Made by a program: the position numbers and the translations under genes. A stretch of DNA of 27,373 nt from an uncultured Eubacteriales bacterium (GTDB taxonomy: Bacteria > Bacillota > Clostridia > Oscillospirales > Acutalibacteraceae), in NCBI GenBank assembly GCA_934454845.1, contig CAKSGV010000022.1, positions 1-27,373 of the forward strand, written 5' to 3'. The notes under the pieces are model-generated. The model ran no database searches and was not told where the DNA came from. It was given only the letters and a program-made list of their open reading frames with translations. Below are positions 7,525-14,813 of the stretch, in pieces. Every line of letters begins with the position of its first letter. The stretch's first letter is position 1.

Positions 7525-8733
7525 ATGGCTCTTTTATTAAACAGAAAGTATGGTAGCAGACTAGAGTGTTTATATTACATTTTGAAATCAGTATATTACA
7601 AATTTGGAACTGCTGATGCGTTCTCACTCGGTGATTTAAAATATGATGATGAAGACGACAAGAATGTACATAATTACTGTAAATTGCTTGAACCATGTAT
7701 CGGAATTGATTGTTGTAGATTTTTAAAAAATCCTTTAGATCCTTCAAAATGTTATGCAACCCAATCTGTGGATAGCGATTCCACAAAATCTAAAGCTGTA
7801 AGTGATGTCGGCGGCTCCCTTGAAGCGTTAGGCTTTATTTCTCGTGTTGGGAAAAGAACCTATAAGGTTTCTAGTAACGGGGAGGGTTGGGTAAAATCAA
7901 GCTTTGACTCTATAGAGTGGTGTGACATTGCAAGAGAAGGAGCTCTCTCATACGGTCCGTTGGTTGGTTTTCTCAGCAAGCTTAGAGATTTGGATAACAA
8001 ATTTTCCTATACCGGTGTATATTTGGGATATCCCAAAACAGAAGAAAGTGTAGAATATACAAATGAAGATGGCATTACCAGAGTGATCAACATTTCAACT
8101 GACACCCAAAAAGATAGTAATACCAGAACAGTTTCTAAAATAATCGGTTGGTGTGTTACAACAGGACTTCTTATCCCGCAAACCCATAAAGGCGTTGACG
8201 ATACTGCAAATTTGCCTCAACTAAAGTATCGTGATTTTGTAAATCAAGAAGAACTTACTGTTCGCAACTTTGAAAAAAGTAACTATATGAAAGAACTTTT
8301 TGACAACAAGCTTTCGGTAAACAACCCTTTATCATTTTCCAGACTACACAAAAATGTGGGATCATTGCGTGAAAACGGAAGCGAAGATTTGAGAAACGCC
8401 ACACTTGAGGATGTGCCAAAAATTCTCAATAGACGATATGTATTTATTAAAGTTTTAAATTATTGTAGTAACAATAATATTCCGCTTAATTTTGAAAATT
8501 TAGTTGAATCCATGGAAAAGAAAGGCAGATTCTTCTTTTCCTCCGGGAATAGCGCAGCAGATATTATGGCATCGGAAGCGGATATTGCTGATATAGCCGG
8601 AATTCCTTTCTATGAAAACAATGAAGGTCTTCTTGTGCCATTTACAACAATAAATGAAGTTGTATTAGATGAAGATGCTACCGATGAAGCTAAAGGTCTT
8701 GCCGATATTATTTTAAAGGATATGTTCGAATGA
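7525..8733 (+). CDS. Unrecognised 402-aa protein of the restriction-like operon, possible winged-helix DNA-binding subunit
   Basis: No named family recognised. It is soluble, with no signal peptide or membrane segment. The first 80 residues contain several Cys (C52, C58, C63, C64, C76, within NYCKLLEPCIGIDCCRF). Residues about 88-125 (KAVSDVGGSLEALGFISRVG then KRTYKVSSNGEGWV) have the look of a winged-helix with its wing hairpin. A second similar stretch occurs near 203-225 (SKIIGWCVTTGLLIP). That repeat of DNA-binding-like modules, and its position between two nuclease-like genes, fits a target-recognition or bridging subunit. This is inference. Translation is coupled on both sides: three bases separate it from the upstream gene, and its stop overlaps the next start by four bases (ATGA). 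Confidence 0.5.
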   Translation: MALLLNRKYGSRLECLYYILKSVYYKFGTADAFSLGDLKYDDEDDKNVHNYCKLLEPCIGIDCCRFLKNPLDPSKCYATQSVDSDSTKSKAVSDVGGSLEALGFISRVGKRTYKVSSNGEGWVKSSFDSIEWCDIAREGALSYGPLVGFLSKLRDLDNKFSYTGVYLGYPKTEESVEYTNEDGITRVINISTDTQKDSNTRTVSKIIGWCVTTGLLIPQTHKGVDDTANLPQLKYRDFVNQEELTVRNFEKSNYMKELFDNKLSVNNPLSFSRLHKNVGSLRENGSEDLRNATLEDVPKILNRRYVFIKVLNYCSNNNIPLNFENLVESMEKKGRFFFSSGNSAADIMASEADIADIAGIPFYENNEGLLVPFTTINEVVLDEDATDEAKGLADIILKDMFE

Positions 8734-9620
8734 TTTATACTTATAAAAAATATAAGGATATAGATGCTTTTGTAAAAAACAAGCCTAAAAGTAATACAAA
8801 TTATAGGTTTACAATATTGAATAAATGTAATGCTTTAGACTGCTCCAAAGAACCGGTAAAATTTAACAATCTATGTTTTGGATGTCTCTTTTGCTTTTTC
8901 CATGACAATAGCATAAAAGAAGAGTTTAACAAATTTTGGGATAAAGATGTTATAGACAATGCTGCAAAAACAGCTTTTCTGGGTCATAAAGTCAAAATTC
9001 CCATATCAAAAAAGCAGATTAAAAATCCTATTAAATCTTTAGAATCTTTTACATCGGTTGATGAAACCGGGAATATTCAACCATGGGCTGCCGGGCTTTT
9101 GAATAATACTTGCTCCACGGAAAATCGTATCAGCATGGAGGTACCTATATTTCATCCTGATTATGACAGAAACGGAAGACTTGATGTTTGTTGCATAACA
9201 ACCGATAAGTTGATAATAATGGAGTCTAAAACCACACTCGATGAAGCCTTAGCTGATGAAAGATTTGTAGAGCAACACAAAAAATATACCGATATTATTG
9301 AAAAATCAACAGATAATTATGTTTATGTTACTTTAATAGGTGGAAAAGAAACAGATTTATATCCTGTTGATTCGCCTTACTGTACAGGGCAAATCGGAGG
9401 AAAAACTCAACGTTTCTATAACCTTTTAGCTGAAAAAAGAATTAAATTTATTTCAGCTAATGCGCTTTGGGCTCAAGCCTGCAAATATTGTGCTTTTGGA
9501 TCAGATTTTTCTTGGGACAATTTTTTGTTTCCGATGTTTAAAGACGAATCGGTTGTCGGACTGGTGTCTGCGGGTAAGGTAATTAAAGAAAATAATTCAT
9601 TTATTATTAGACCTATATAA
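8730..9620 (+). CDS. PD-(D/E)XK restriction-type nuclease with an N-terminal Cys cluster
   Basis: A 296-residue probable DNA endonuclease. The active-site pattern is clear: E137 (ISMEVPIF), D152 (GRLDVCC), then 13 residues on E165-S-K167 at the end of a hydrophobic strand (LIIMESK), followed by a helix rich in E/K. N-terminally there is C33-x4-C38-x10-C49-x2-C52-x2-C55, suggesting an iron-sulfur or zinc site. C251-x2-C254 near the C-terminus could also contribute. The Cys-triad-then-nuclease layout aligns with the first gene of the operon, so the two are likely ancient duplicates. Neighbouring DNA methyltransferases in convergent orientation make restriction the natural role. An alternative is a Cas4/AddB-like Fe-S nuclease, but no CRISPR or recombination gene is present. 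It ends at a shared bidirectional terminator. Confidence 0.72.
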   Translation: MIYTYKKYKDIDAFVKNKPKSNTNYRFTILNKCNALDCSKEPVKFNNLCFGCLFCFFHDNSIKEEFNKFWDKDVIDNAAKTAFLGHKVKIPISKKQIKNPIKSLESFTSVDETGNIQPWAAGLLNNTCSTENRISMEVPIFHPDYDRNGRLDVCCITTDKLIIMESKTTLDEALADERFVEQHKKYTDIIEKSTDNYVYVTLIGGKETDLYPVDSPYCTGQIGGKTQRFYNLLAEKRIKFISANALWAQACKYCAFGSDFSWDNFLFPMFKDESVVGLVSAGKVIKENNSFIIRPI

Positions 9621-9648
9621 GATGCGATGCTTTTTAGCATCGCATCTT
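9619..9648. terminator. Bidirectional terminator between nuclease and methyltransferase arms
   Basis: AAGATGCGATGC (9619-9630) pairs perfectly with GCATCGCATCTT (9637-9648) around a six-base loop. T runs follow on the plus strand. On the minus strand the reverse complement ends in a short AT-rich tract. It lies between two convergent stop codons. Confidence 0.8.
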
Positions 9649-9649
9649 T

Positions 9650-10459
9650 TTATTTATTAAGTTTAGATTGCGCTCTATTAACTTTAATATCAATAAGCTT
9701 TTTAAATTCCGGATTAATTTCGTATCCAATAGCATTTCTGCCTAACTCAATTGCAGCTTCGGCAGTAGTACCTGTTCCCATAAAAGGATCAAGCACTGTA
9801 TCTCCCCAAAAACTGTATAACTTAATTAATCTGTGAGGCAATTCTTTAGGAAACGGAGCAGGATGTCCTTCGGTTTTTGCTTTTGCCGGCTGCATTTCCC
9901 AAAAAGAATTTATCGCCCAATCAGCCCATTCTTGGTGTGTCAATTTTGACTTTTCTTTTATTTCTTTGCTTACCGGTGTTCTTTTTCCTTTTTTACAGAA
10001 TACTATAATCCATTCATAAGGGAATGTAGAGAATATGTTGGTTGGATAAGGATAACTACCAAAAGAACTGAAACGAGCAATTTTTCGTTTATCCCAAATA
10101 TAGAGAGCAAACGTAAACATTTCTCCGGTGCTATCCATAAATTTCTCTAAATCGGAAATTACAGTGTGGGTAACTCTCCTATTAAAAGGTGTTGCACTTC
10201 CGGATTCAAACAAGGGCATGATATTTATACAAAGTTTTCCATCCGGAATTAAAACACGTATGCATTCCCTCCAAACATCTTCTAAGTTCTCTATATATGT
10301 TTGATACGACTGATTTAATCCAATTTGTTCTTCATTATCATAATCCTTAAGGGCGCCATATGGAGGACTGGTAATAATCAGATTAACTGAATTATCCGCG
10401 ATCTCTTTCATTTTTCTGCTGTCGCCAATATGTATATCGCATGTCGGTTTTTTATTCAT
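9650..10459 (-). CDS. DNA methyltransferase, motif order IV then I (beta-type), amino-group (m4C or m6A)
   Basis: A 269-residue modification enzyme. The catalytic motif IV is LIITSPPYG (about residues 28-36), and the SAM-binding motif I comes late, VLDPFMGTGTTAEAAIELG (about 215-233) followed by AIGYEIN. This is the order of class beta enzymes, with the target-recognition region between the motifs (about 60-190). SPPY, rather than DPPY, is commoner in N4-cytosine enzymes, but m6A cannot be excluded. It starts within the last codons of the upstream methyltransferase gene (8-base overlap) behind GGAGAGGTG. Its partners are the second methyltransferase and the convergent nuclease operon. It presumably protects host DNA. 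The gene appears intact. Confidence 0.88.
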   Translation of the reverse strand: MNKKPTCDIHIGDSRKMKEIADNSVNLIITSPPYGALKDYDNEEQIGLNQSYQTYIENLEDVWRECIRVLIPDGKLCINIMPLFESGSATPFNRRVTHTVISDLEKFMDSTGEMFTFALYIWDKRKIARFSSFGSYPYPTNIFSTFPYEWIIVFCKKGKRTPVSKEIKEKSKLTHQEWADWAINSFWEMQPAKAKTEGHPAPFPKELPHRLIKLYSFWGDTVLDPFMGTGTTAEAAIELGRNAIGYEINPEFKKLIDIKVNRAQSKLNK

Positions 10460-11537
10460 AAGAAAGCACCTCTCCGTTAAGTTTATCCCAAACTACTATT
10501 TGTTCTTTTCGTTTTGTTTTGTTTAGTACATCAAAAACCTGACTTGATGTCCCGCTGTAAGTTCTTTCTGAAATATATGAAGCTTTTTTTATATTGTTAA
10601 AGAATTCTCCGCCATTTATAAATTTGTTTTTTATTTTTTTGTCTCCAACAACAAAAATAATCAGAGCATCATCTGTTGTAATTTTATCTAGTTCCTCTAA
10701 AACCAATCTCATATCTTCTTGATATGAATCAGCATGTTGAATAAGTTGCTGTTTAATTTCTGCTCGGTTTTTTTCAAAAATATCGTAAATTATTTTACCG
10801 TAATACGCGGTATAATCCAGTCCGTCAAAATACGGTGGGCTTGTAAAAACAAAGTTAACGCTTTTTTCTTTTATAAAATCTGATAAGTGCCTGCTATCTC
10901 CGGATATAATTTTTGATTGCTTATCATTTGGCTTTAGTATATATTTCGAATGTTTTTTTGCTTTACTTATAAATTTATTAAAAAAATCTATGTATGTTTT
11001 AGGCTCAATGTTTTTTCCTACCGTACTAGAAGTCCACATATATCCGTTACAACCTCTTGCAGCAAGAGCAATGCTTCCAAAAAAAACTCCTTTCAAGTAT
11101 TCAGACATTTCATCAAAATGGTTTTTTACACACATAATTTCATCAGCTGTTTTAGAATGAAATGATTTAATTGCCGCCTCGGGCATTTGATTATAATCGC
11201 CATTTTGAAAATCCAACTTAGCTTTATTAATGATTTCCTTACTTTGGATTAAAACATCATTTAAAGTAAAGTCAATTTTTGCTCTGGCAATTTGTATTGC
11301 AAGAGGATTGTTATCAACTCCGATAGCCGCCAGACCATGTTTTTGTGCTTCATACACAATTGTACCTGAGCCACAAAACGGATCTAAAAGCACACCTTTT
11401 TGGGGAAGTTGAGAAATAATATCTGCGGCATCCAAAGCTGATATTTTACCTCTATAGGGATATATGCCATGCATCGAACTAGGGTTACTTACGCTCTTTA
11501 AAATTTTAAGTTTTATTTTAGGGTTTTTACTCTGCAT
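10452..11537 (-). CDS. Second DNA methyltransferase, motif order I then IV
   Basis: A 361-residue enzyme with motif I first, LLDPFCGSGTIVYEAQKHG (about residues 50-68) then AIGVDNNPLA. Motif IV is far downstream, FVFTSPPYFDGLDY (about 229-242). An N-terminal YPYRGKIS segment looks like motif X. The order is opposite to that of the neighbouring methyltransferase, so this is not a recent duplicate. Two unrelated modification enzymes usually mean an asymmetric recognition sequence, each enzyme covering one strand. That is known for type IIS/IIT systems and is inference here. The start has GGGAGAAAG as SD, twelve bases after the controller gene stop. A TRM11-like RNA methyltransferase is possible by motif order but unlikely given the setting. 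Confidence 0.82.
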   Translation of the reverse strand: MQSKNPKIKLKILKSVSNPSSMHGIYPYRGKISALDAADIISQLPQKGVLLDPFCGSGTIVYEAQKHGLAAIGVDNNPLAIQIARAKIDFTLNDVLIQSKEIINKAKLDFQNGDYNQMPEAAIKSFHSKTADEIMCVKNHFDEMSEYLKGVFFGSIALAARGCNGYMWTSSTVGKNIEPKTYIDFFNKFISKAKKHSKYILKPNDKQSKIISGDSRHLSDFIKEKSVNFVFTSPPYFDGLDYTAYYGKIIYDIFEKNRAEIKQQLIQHADSYQEDMRLVLEELDKITTDDALIIFVVGDKKIKNKFINGGEFFNNIKKASYISERTYSGTSSQVFDVLNKTKRKEQIVVWDKLNGEVLSYE

Positions 11538-11549
11538 AACTTTCTCCCA

Positions 11550-11948
11550 TTATTTTGCGATTGAATTTTTCAATTCTAAAACTGTCATTTCTTTTTCTTT
11601 CGCGTATCTTATAGCTTCTAATATCTTAATGTTATTTAATATATACTCTTTTACATCTATTGGAATATCATTGCGTGCCTTAGCTGCCAAATCAAACAAA
11701 TTCCACTTAATTTTTGGTGAGGAACCGACATCTAACAACTCGACAATTCTCATAAGAAGTGCTTTGTCCGGAGGTTTGTTGTTGCCATTTTCAATATCGC
11801 TTAAATATGCAGGTGTTATATTTAATTCTTTTGCAAGTTGTCTAAGCGATGTGTTTTTAAAGGAACGAACCTTTCTAAGATATGATCCAAAAGTCTCATC
11901 AACTATAGACAATTCAACAAATTGAGAAACTTCTTTTATGTCGTTCAT
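11550..11948 (-). CDS. XRE-family controller protein of the restriction-like system
   Basis: A 132-residue protein with a helix-turn-helix at about residues 17-72 (FGSYLRKVRSFKNTSLRQLA, then ITPAYLSDIENGNNKPPDKA). A helical tail (about 80-132) probably dimerises and is longer than in the smallest restriction controller (C) proteins. It is the first gene of the controller-methyltransferase-methyltransferase operon. A near-consensus promoter and a perfect palindrome lie directly upstream, the arrangement expected of an autoregulated controller that delays or balances nuclease against methyltransferase. The nuclease operon promoter 5 kb away shows no obvious copy of the palindrome, so control there is unproven. 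The ribosome site is weak (GGTGGTGAT). Confidence 0.75.
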   Translation of the reverse strand: MNDIKEVSQFVELSIVDETFGSYLRKVRSFKNTSLRQLAKELNITPAYLSDIENGNNKPPDKALLMRIVELLDVGSSPKIKWNLFDLAAKARNDIPIDVKEYILNNIKILEAIRYAKEKEMTVLELKNSIAK

Positions 11949-11973
11949 TTATTATCACCACCGGCATATGTAT

Positions 11974-11983
11974 GTTAGCTAAC
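11974..11983. promoter_or_regulatory. Palindromic operator candidate GTTAGCTAAC
   Basis: A perfect 10-bp palindrome lies nine bases downstream of the controller -10 box, covering the expected early transcribed region. A repressor bound here would block the promoter. The controller is the natural ligand, by inference. Confidence 0.5.
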
Positions 11984-11992
11984 TTACAAACT

Positions 11993-12021
11993 ATTATACA
12001 TTAATTATTAAATAAAGTCAA
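11993..12021 (-). promoter_or_regulatory. Strong promoter of the controller-methyltransferase operon
   Basis: On the minus strand TTGACT (12021-12016) and TATAAT (11998-11993) are spaced by exactly 17 bases, 11 of 12 consensus positions. Confidence 0.8.
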
Positions 12022-12393
12022 CAATATAGCATTAAATGCATTTTTTAATTTTTTTGATAACTACTACACCCAACAGATAACAGCAACCAATGAAATCACT
12101 ATTACTATTATGCGAGTTATTACTCTTCACATCACCGTAGGTTGTCATTTTTGACTCATAACGGTTTTTTAAAACGAGCATAACTTCATCTCTTTGTGTT
12201 TATTTTAAATACCTTATAATCCTATAAAAACATTCAAAAAAGCATGAAGCATAATGTCTCATCCAAAAAATACAGAAGATATTTAATTATTCTATAATTA
12301 AATAGAAAAAAGCGGCGGCATTTTTGAAAACAAACTTTATGACCCTTTTCTGCTGTTTTCGGCATTTTAAAAGATTTAAGCTATAAAAAACTC
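12022..12393. other. AT-rich non-coding gap at the right edge of the island
   Basis: About 370 bases with no supportable gene in either strand and only short stop-rich frames. T-runs and A-runs dominate. I see no tRNA, no convincing hairpin terminator and no direct repeat matching the left gap. It probably contains the junction between the AT-rich restriction island and the chromosomal genes to the right. Confidence 0.45.
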
Positions 12394-12421
12394 TTGATAA
12401 AAAATTAAAAAATTATATAAT
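12394..12421 (+). promoter_or_regulatory. Promoter of the alkylguanine methyltransferase gene
   Basis: TTGATA (12394-12399) and TATAAT (12416-12421) with a 16-base, all A/T spacer, 34 bases before the start codon. A good SD (ACGGAGG) follows. Confidence 0.6.
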
Positions 12422-12455
12422 ACTTTTAAAGGCTTTTTATAACGGAGGCTTTAAA

Positions 12456-12989
12456 ATGATTTACACTTCCTTGTATTCTTCACCGCTCGGAGAGATAACT
12501 CTTGCAAGCGACAAATCTTTCTTAATCGGCCTTTGGTTTAACGGGCAAAGTCATTTCGGGAATATTTTGCCTGAATTGACCGAGCAAAAAGAGCTTCCGA
12601 TATTTAAAGACGCTAAACGCTGGCTTGATATTTATTTTTCAGGAAAAGAGCCTGATTTTTTGCCTCCGCTTAAATATGATTCAACGCCGTTTCGCAAAGC
12701 AGTTTGCGATATAATGCTCACTATCCCCTACGGGGAAACTATGACCTACGGTGAAATAGCCAAAAAAATTGCAGAGGAAAACGGAAACAAAAAAATGTCT
12801 GCACAAGCAGTCGGCGGAGCGGTCGGGCATAACCCTATCTCTGTTATGATACCCTGTCACAGAGTTGTGGGAACAAGCGGCAGTCTTACAGGCTACAGCA
12901 GTGGGATAGACAGAAAAGCAAAACTTTTGAAGCTTGAAAAAACCGATATGATCCGGTTTTTTGTACCGAAGAAAGGATCGGCATTATAA
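12456..12989 (+). CDS. ogt: Methylated-DNA--protein-cysteine methyltransferase
   Basis: A 177-residue suicide DNA-repair enzyme that takes the alkyl group from O6-alkylguanine or O4-alkylthymine onto its own cysteine. The active site IPCHRVVG is at residues 132-139 with acceptor C134. The upstream helix reads MSAQAVGGAVGHNPIS (114-129), and the trailing GSLTGYSSGIDRK segment is also typical. In the recognition helix the human arginine finger (R in RAVGGA) is replaced by Q117, a change I recall as common in clostridial members. There is no Ada-type metal-binding domain, so this is the stand-alone Ogt form. An AraC-type regulator gene follows in the same direction, which is reminiscent of a split Ada, although that regulator has its own candidate promoter. 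Confidence 0.95.
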   Translation: MIYTSLYSSPLGEITLASDKSFLIGLWFNGQSHFGNILPELTEQKELPIFKDAKRWLDIYFSGKEPDFLPPLKYDSTPFRKAVCDIMLTIPYGETMTYGEIAKKIAEENGNKKMSAQAVGGAVGHNPISVMIPCHRVVGTSGSLTGYSSGIDRKAKLLKLEKTDMIRFFVPKKGSAL

Positions 12990-13067
12990 TAACATTACAG
13001 AGCATTAAAAATCAGGAAATTATTTAAAACCTTTGTTAGAATATAATCACAGAGAAGGGGTGCGCAA

Positions 13068-13946
13068 ATGAATTGGATACAGGGAATTCAAAGTGCAATA
13101 GATTATGTTGAAGAAAACATAACTCAGGATATCGACATCGAAAAAGTTGCTAAAATTGCTTATTCTTCCCCTTTCCATTTTCAAAGAGTATTCGGAATTC
13201 TTTGCGGTTTTTCTCCGGGTGATTATATCCGTATGAGAAGGCTGTCTTTAGCAGGGGAAGAACTTTCTAAGGGCAATGCAAAAATCATTGATATCGCCCT
13301 AAAATACGGCTACGATTCTCCCGAAAGCTTTTCAAGAGCTTTTACGCGCTTTCACGGCGTAACGCCCAAAGCCGCTAAGAACTGCGGAAAAGTTAAAATT
13401 TTCACTCCCCTCTCTGTAAAATTAATCTTAACAGGAGGCAGTAAAATGGATTACAGAATTGAAAAAAGAGAAGCATTTAAGGTGGTTTGCAAAAGAAAAA
13501 AGGTTGGCAAGCCTCAGTCTGCGAATGCTACGCCCGATATAACCGCTATGTGGCAGGAATTCGGAAAAGACGGCACTTTGGAAAAGCTTATTAATTGTAT
13601 TCCTCAAGATCCGGTTATGAAAGGATTGCTCGGAATTTGCTTTTCTTCTGAGTTTAACGCCAAACTATTTCCTTACGGCATAGGAGTCGAATATGACGGA
13701 AGAGAAGTTGATAAAGACCTTGAAATAATTACAATTCCCGCAAACACCTATGCTGTGTTTACAATCAAAGGCAAAATGCCCGACGCATTTATTGACACTT
13801 ACCACAGGATAGTTACAGAGTTTTTCCCTCAGAGCGCACAGTATGAATATGCGGAAAATGTCGAGTTTGAGGTATATTCTTCGGCGGACACCTCCGACCC
13901 GAACTATACTTGCGAAATATGGATAGCTGTAAAAGAAAAAGCTTAA
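13068..13946 (+). CDS. AraC-family regulator with a GyrI-like effector-binding domain
   Basis: 292 residues. Residues 1-105 are the paired AraC helix-turn-helix (IDIEKVAKIAYSSPFHFQRV, then IIDIALKYGYDSPESFSRAF and FHGVTPKAAK). After a short linker, residues about 125-292 form a GyrI-like/SOUL-type domain (MDYRIEKREAFKVVCKRKKV onward, with VEFEVYSS and ending CEIWIAVKEKA), which binds small, often amphipathic or drug-like ligands. Such proteins commonly activate efflux or detoxification genes, as in the Rob family. SD AGAAGGGG is well placed, and a TATAAT (13042-13047) suggests a separate promoter, with no clear -35. A bidirectional terminator follows. No obvious target gene sits next to it apart from the alkyltransferase upstream. 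Confidence 0.9.
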   Translation: MNWIQGIQSAIDYVEENITQDIDIEKVAKIAYSSPFHFQRVFGILCGFSPGDYIRMRRLSLAGEELSKGNAKIIDIALKYGYDSPESFSRAFTRFHGVTPKAAKNCGKVKIFTPLSVKLILTGGSKMDYRIEKREAFKVVCKRKKVGKPQSANATPDITAMWQEFGKDGTLEKLINCIPQDPVMKGLLGICFSSEFNAKLFPYGIGVEYDGREVDKDLEIITIPANTYAVFTIKGKMPDAFIDTYHRIVTEFFPQSAQYEYAENVEFEVYSSADTSDPNYTCEIWIAVKEKA

Positions 13947-13952
13947 TATAAT

Positions 13953-13987
13953 AAAAAGGCGGACACTTAAAAGTGCCTGCCTTTTTT
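13953..13987. terminator. Bidirectional terminator between AraC-type and cupin genes
   Basis: AAAAAGGC and a CACTT arm (13953-13968) pair with AAGTG and GCCTTTTT on the right side, with two internal mismatches. A-run on the left and T-run on the right allow use from both strands. It lies between convergent stop codons. Confidence 0.8.
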
Positions 13988-13988
13988 A

Positions 13989-14342
13989 TCAGTAAACTAT
14001 TGCGTCATCCCCGGTAAATCCGTCTAACGAATTTTCTTTTACCTGAATACAGATAAACTCTATTCCCTCATCTGCCCCGGCGGAAAACTGCCTTTTGGCG
14101 CTTGGCGATATTCTTATAAAGTCACCTGCTAAGAGCGATATTTCTTCGCCGTCGATGACAGCTTTGCCTTTGCCTGAAATCACGCAATAAATTTCCTCGT
14201 TTTTCTTGTGCGAGTGAACAAACGGAACACCTGTGCCTGCAGGAAGCCTGTTAATGCTTATCTCGGCACCGGTTAGATCAAGCAGATCGTGAAGCTCTGT
14301 TCTGCCCTCATTTCCTATGTTTTTAACAGTGTAGTTTTTCAT
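13989..14342 (-). CDS. Small cupin-domain protein
   Basis: A single-domain cupin of about 117 residues from ATG 14342, chosen because AAGGAGG sits nine bases before it; a longer frame opening at 14402 has no SD. The two cupin motifs are visible: FVHSHKKNEEIYCVISGKG (motif 1, His and Glu metal ligands) and AGDFIRISPSAKRQFSAG (motif 2; the usual last His is not evident and RQF stands there). The fold binds a metal or small ligand, and the enzyme activity, if any, is unknown. It is divergent from an HxlR regulator, so it is probably that regulator's target, in the style of redox- or aldehyde-responsive pairs. Confidence 0.82.
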   Translation of the reverse strand: MKNYTVKNIGNEGRTELHDLLDLTGAEISINRLPAGTGVPFVHSHKKNEEIYCVISGKGKAVIDGEEISLLAGDFIRISPSAKRQFSAGADEGIEFICIQVKENSLDGFTGDDAIVY

Positions 14343-14400
14343 TATTTTTTCCTCCTTTTTTATCTGTATTTTTAGATTATCATTTTGCGCATACAAAAAC

Positions 14401-14412
14401 AAGTACGCACTT
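14401..14412. promoter_or_regulatory. Candidate HxlR operator in the cupin/hxlR divergent region
   Basis: AAGTACGCACTT is a near-perfect palindrome (AAGT...ACTT), and a related half-site (TATATACTT, 14422-14430) lies 10 bases to its right. HxlR proteins bind such paired sites in divergent promoters. A TATAAT (14450-14455) for the HxlR gene is nearby. Confidence 0.4.
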
Positions 14413-14467
14413 TTTTATAACTATATACTTTTTTTGAAATATGTGGTATTATAATAAAAAGGTGTAA

Positions 14468-14800
14468 ATGATGAAAACAAAGGATGAATTACCTGCCTAC
14501 CCTGTTGCTACGGCAGTGGACCTTATAGGCGGAAAATGGAAACTTTTGATTTTAAGAAATCTCAAAGCCCGCCCCTGGAGATTTAACGAGCTTAGAAGAG
14601 ATTTAGACGGCATATCTCAAAAAGTGCTGACGGACAGCTTAAGGCAGATGATTGACGATGGGCTTGCTTATCGCCGCGATTACAGCGAAATGCCCCCTAA
14701 AGTAGAATACGGTCTTACAGATCTCGGCAAAGAAATGCTGCCTATTATAGATTCACTTGAAAAATTCGGGAATTATTATAAATCTGTTTTAAATCAATAA
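14468..14800 (+). CDS. HxlR-family transcriptional regulator
   Basis: A 110-residue winged-helix regulator with the family signature AVDLIGGKWKLLILRNLKAR (about 18-37), FNELRRDLDGISQKVLTDSL (about 40-59) and the wing PPKVEYGLTDLGKEMLPII (about 78-96). The usual N-terminal Cys sensor of HypR/QorR-type members is absent (the N-terminus is MMKTKDELPAYPVATAV), so a thiol switch is not supported. Either ATG 14468 or the adjacent ATG 14471 may start it behind AAAGGTG. It is divergent from the cupin gene, with operator-like repeats between. The decayed RibD-like reductase directly downstream was probably co-transcribed with it and may have been its original partner. Confidence 0.92.
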   Translation: MMKTKDELPAYPVATAVDLIGGKWKLLILRNLKARPWRFNELRRDLDGISQKVLTDSLRQMIDDGLAYRRDYSEMPPKVEYGLTDLGKEMLPIIDSLEKFGNYYKSVLNQ

Positions 14801-14813
14801 GCGAGGGAAAATT

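Noticed and set aside
8730..9620. Cas4 or AddB-type CRISPR/recombination nuclease
   Set aside because: Cys spacing and size differ, and there are no repeats, cas genes or helicase nearby, while methyltransferases are adjacent.
12456..13946. Split Ada response (AraC plus Ogt as one adaptive system)
   Set aside because: The AraC protein has a GyrI-like ligand domain, not the Ada Cys metal-binding domain, and may have its own promoter.
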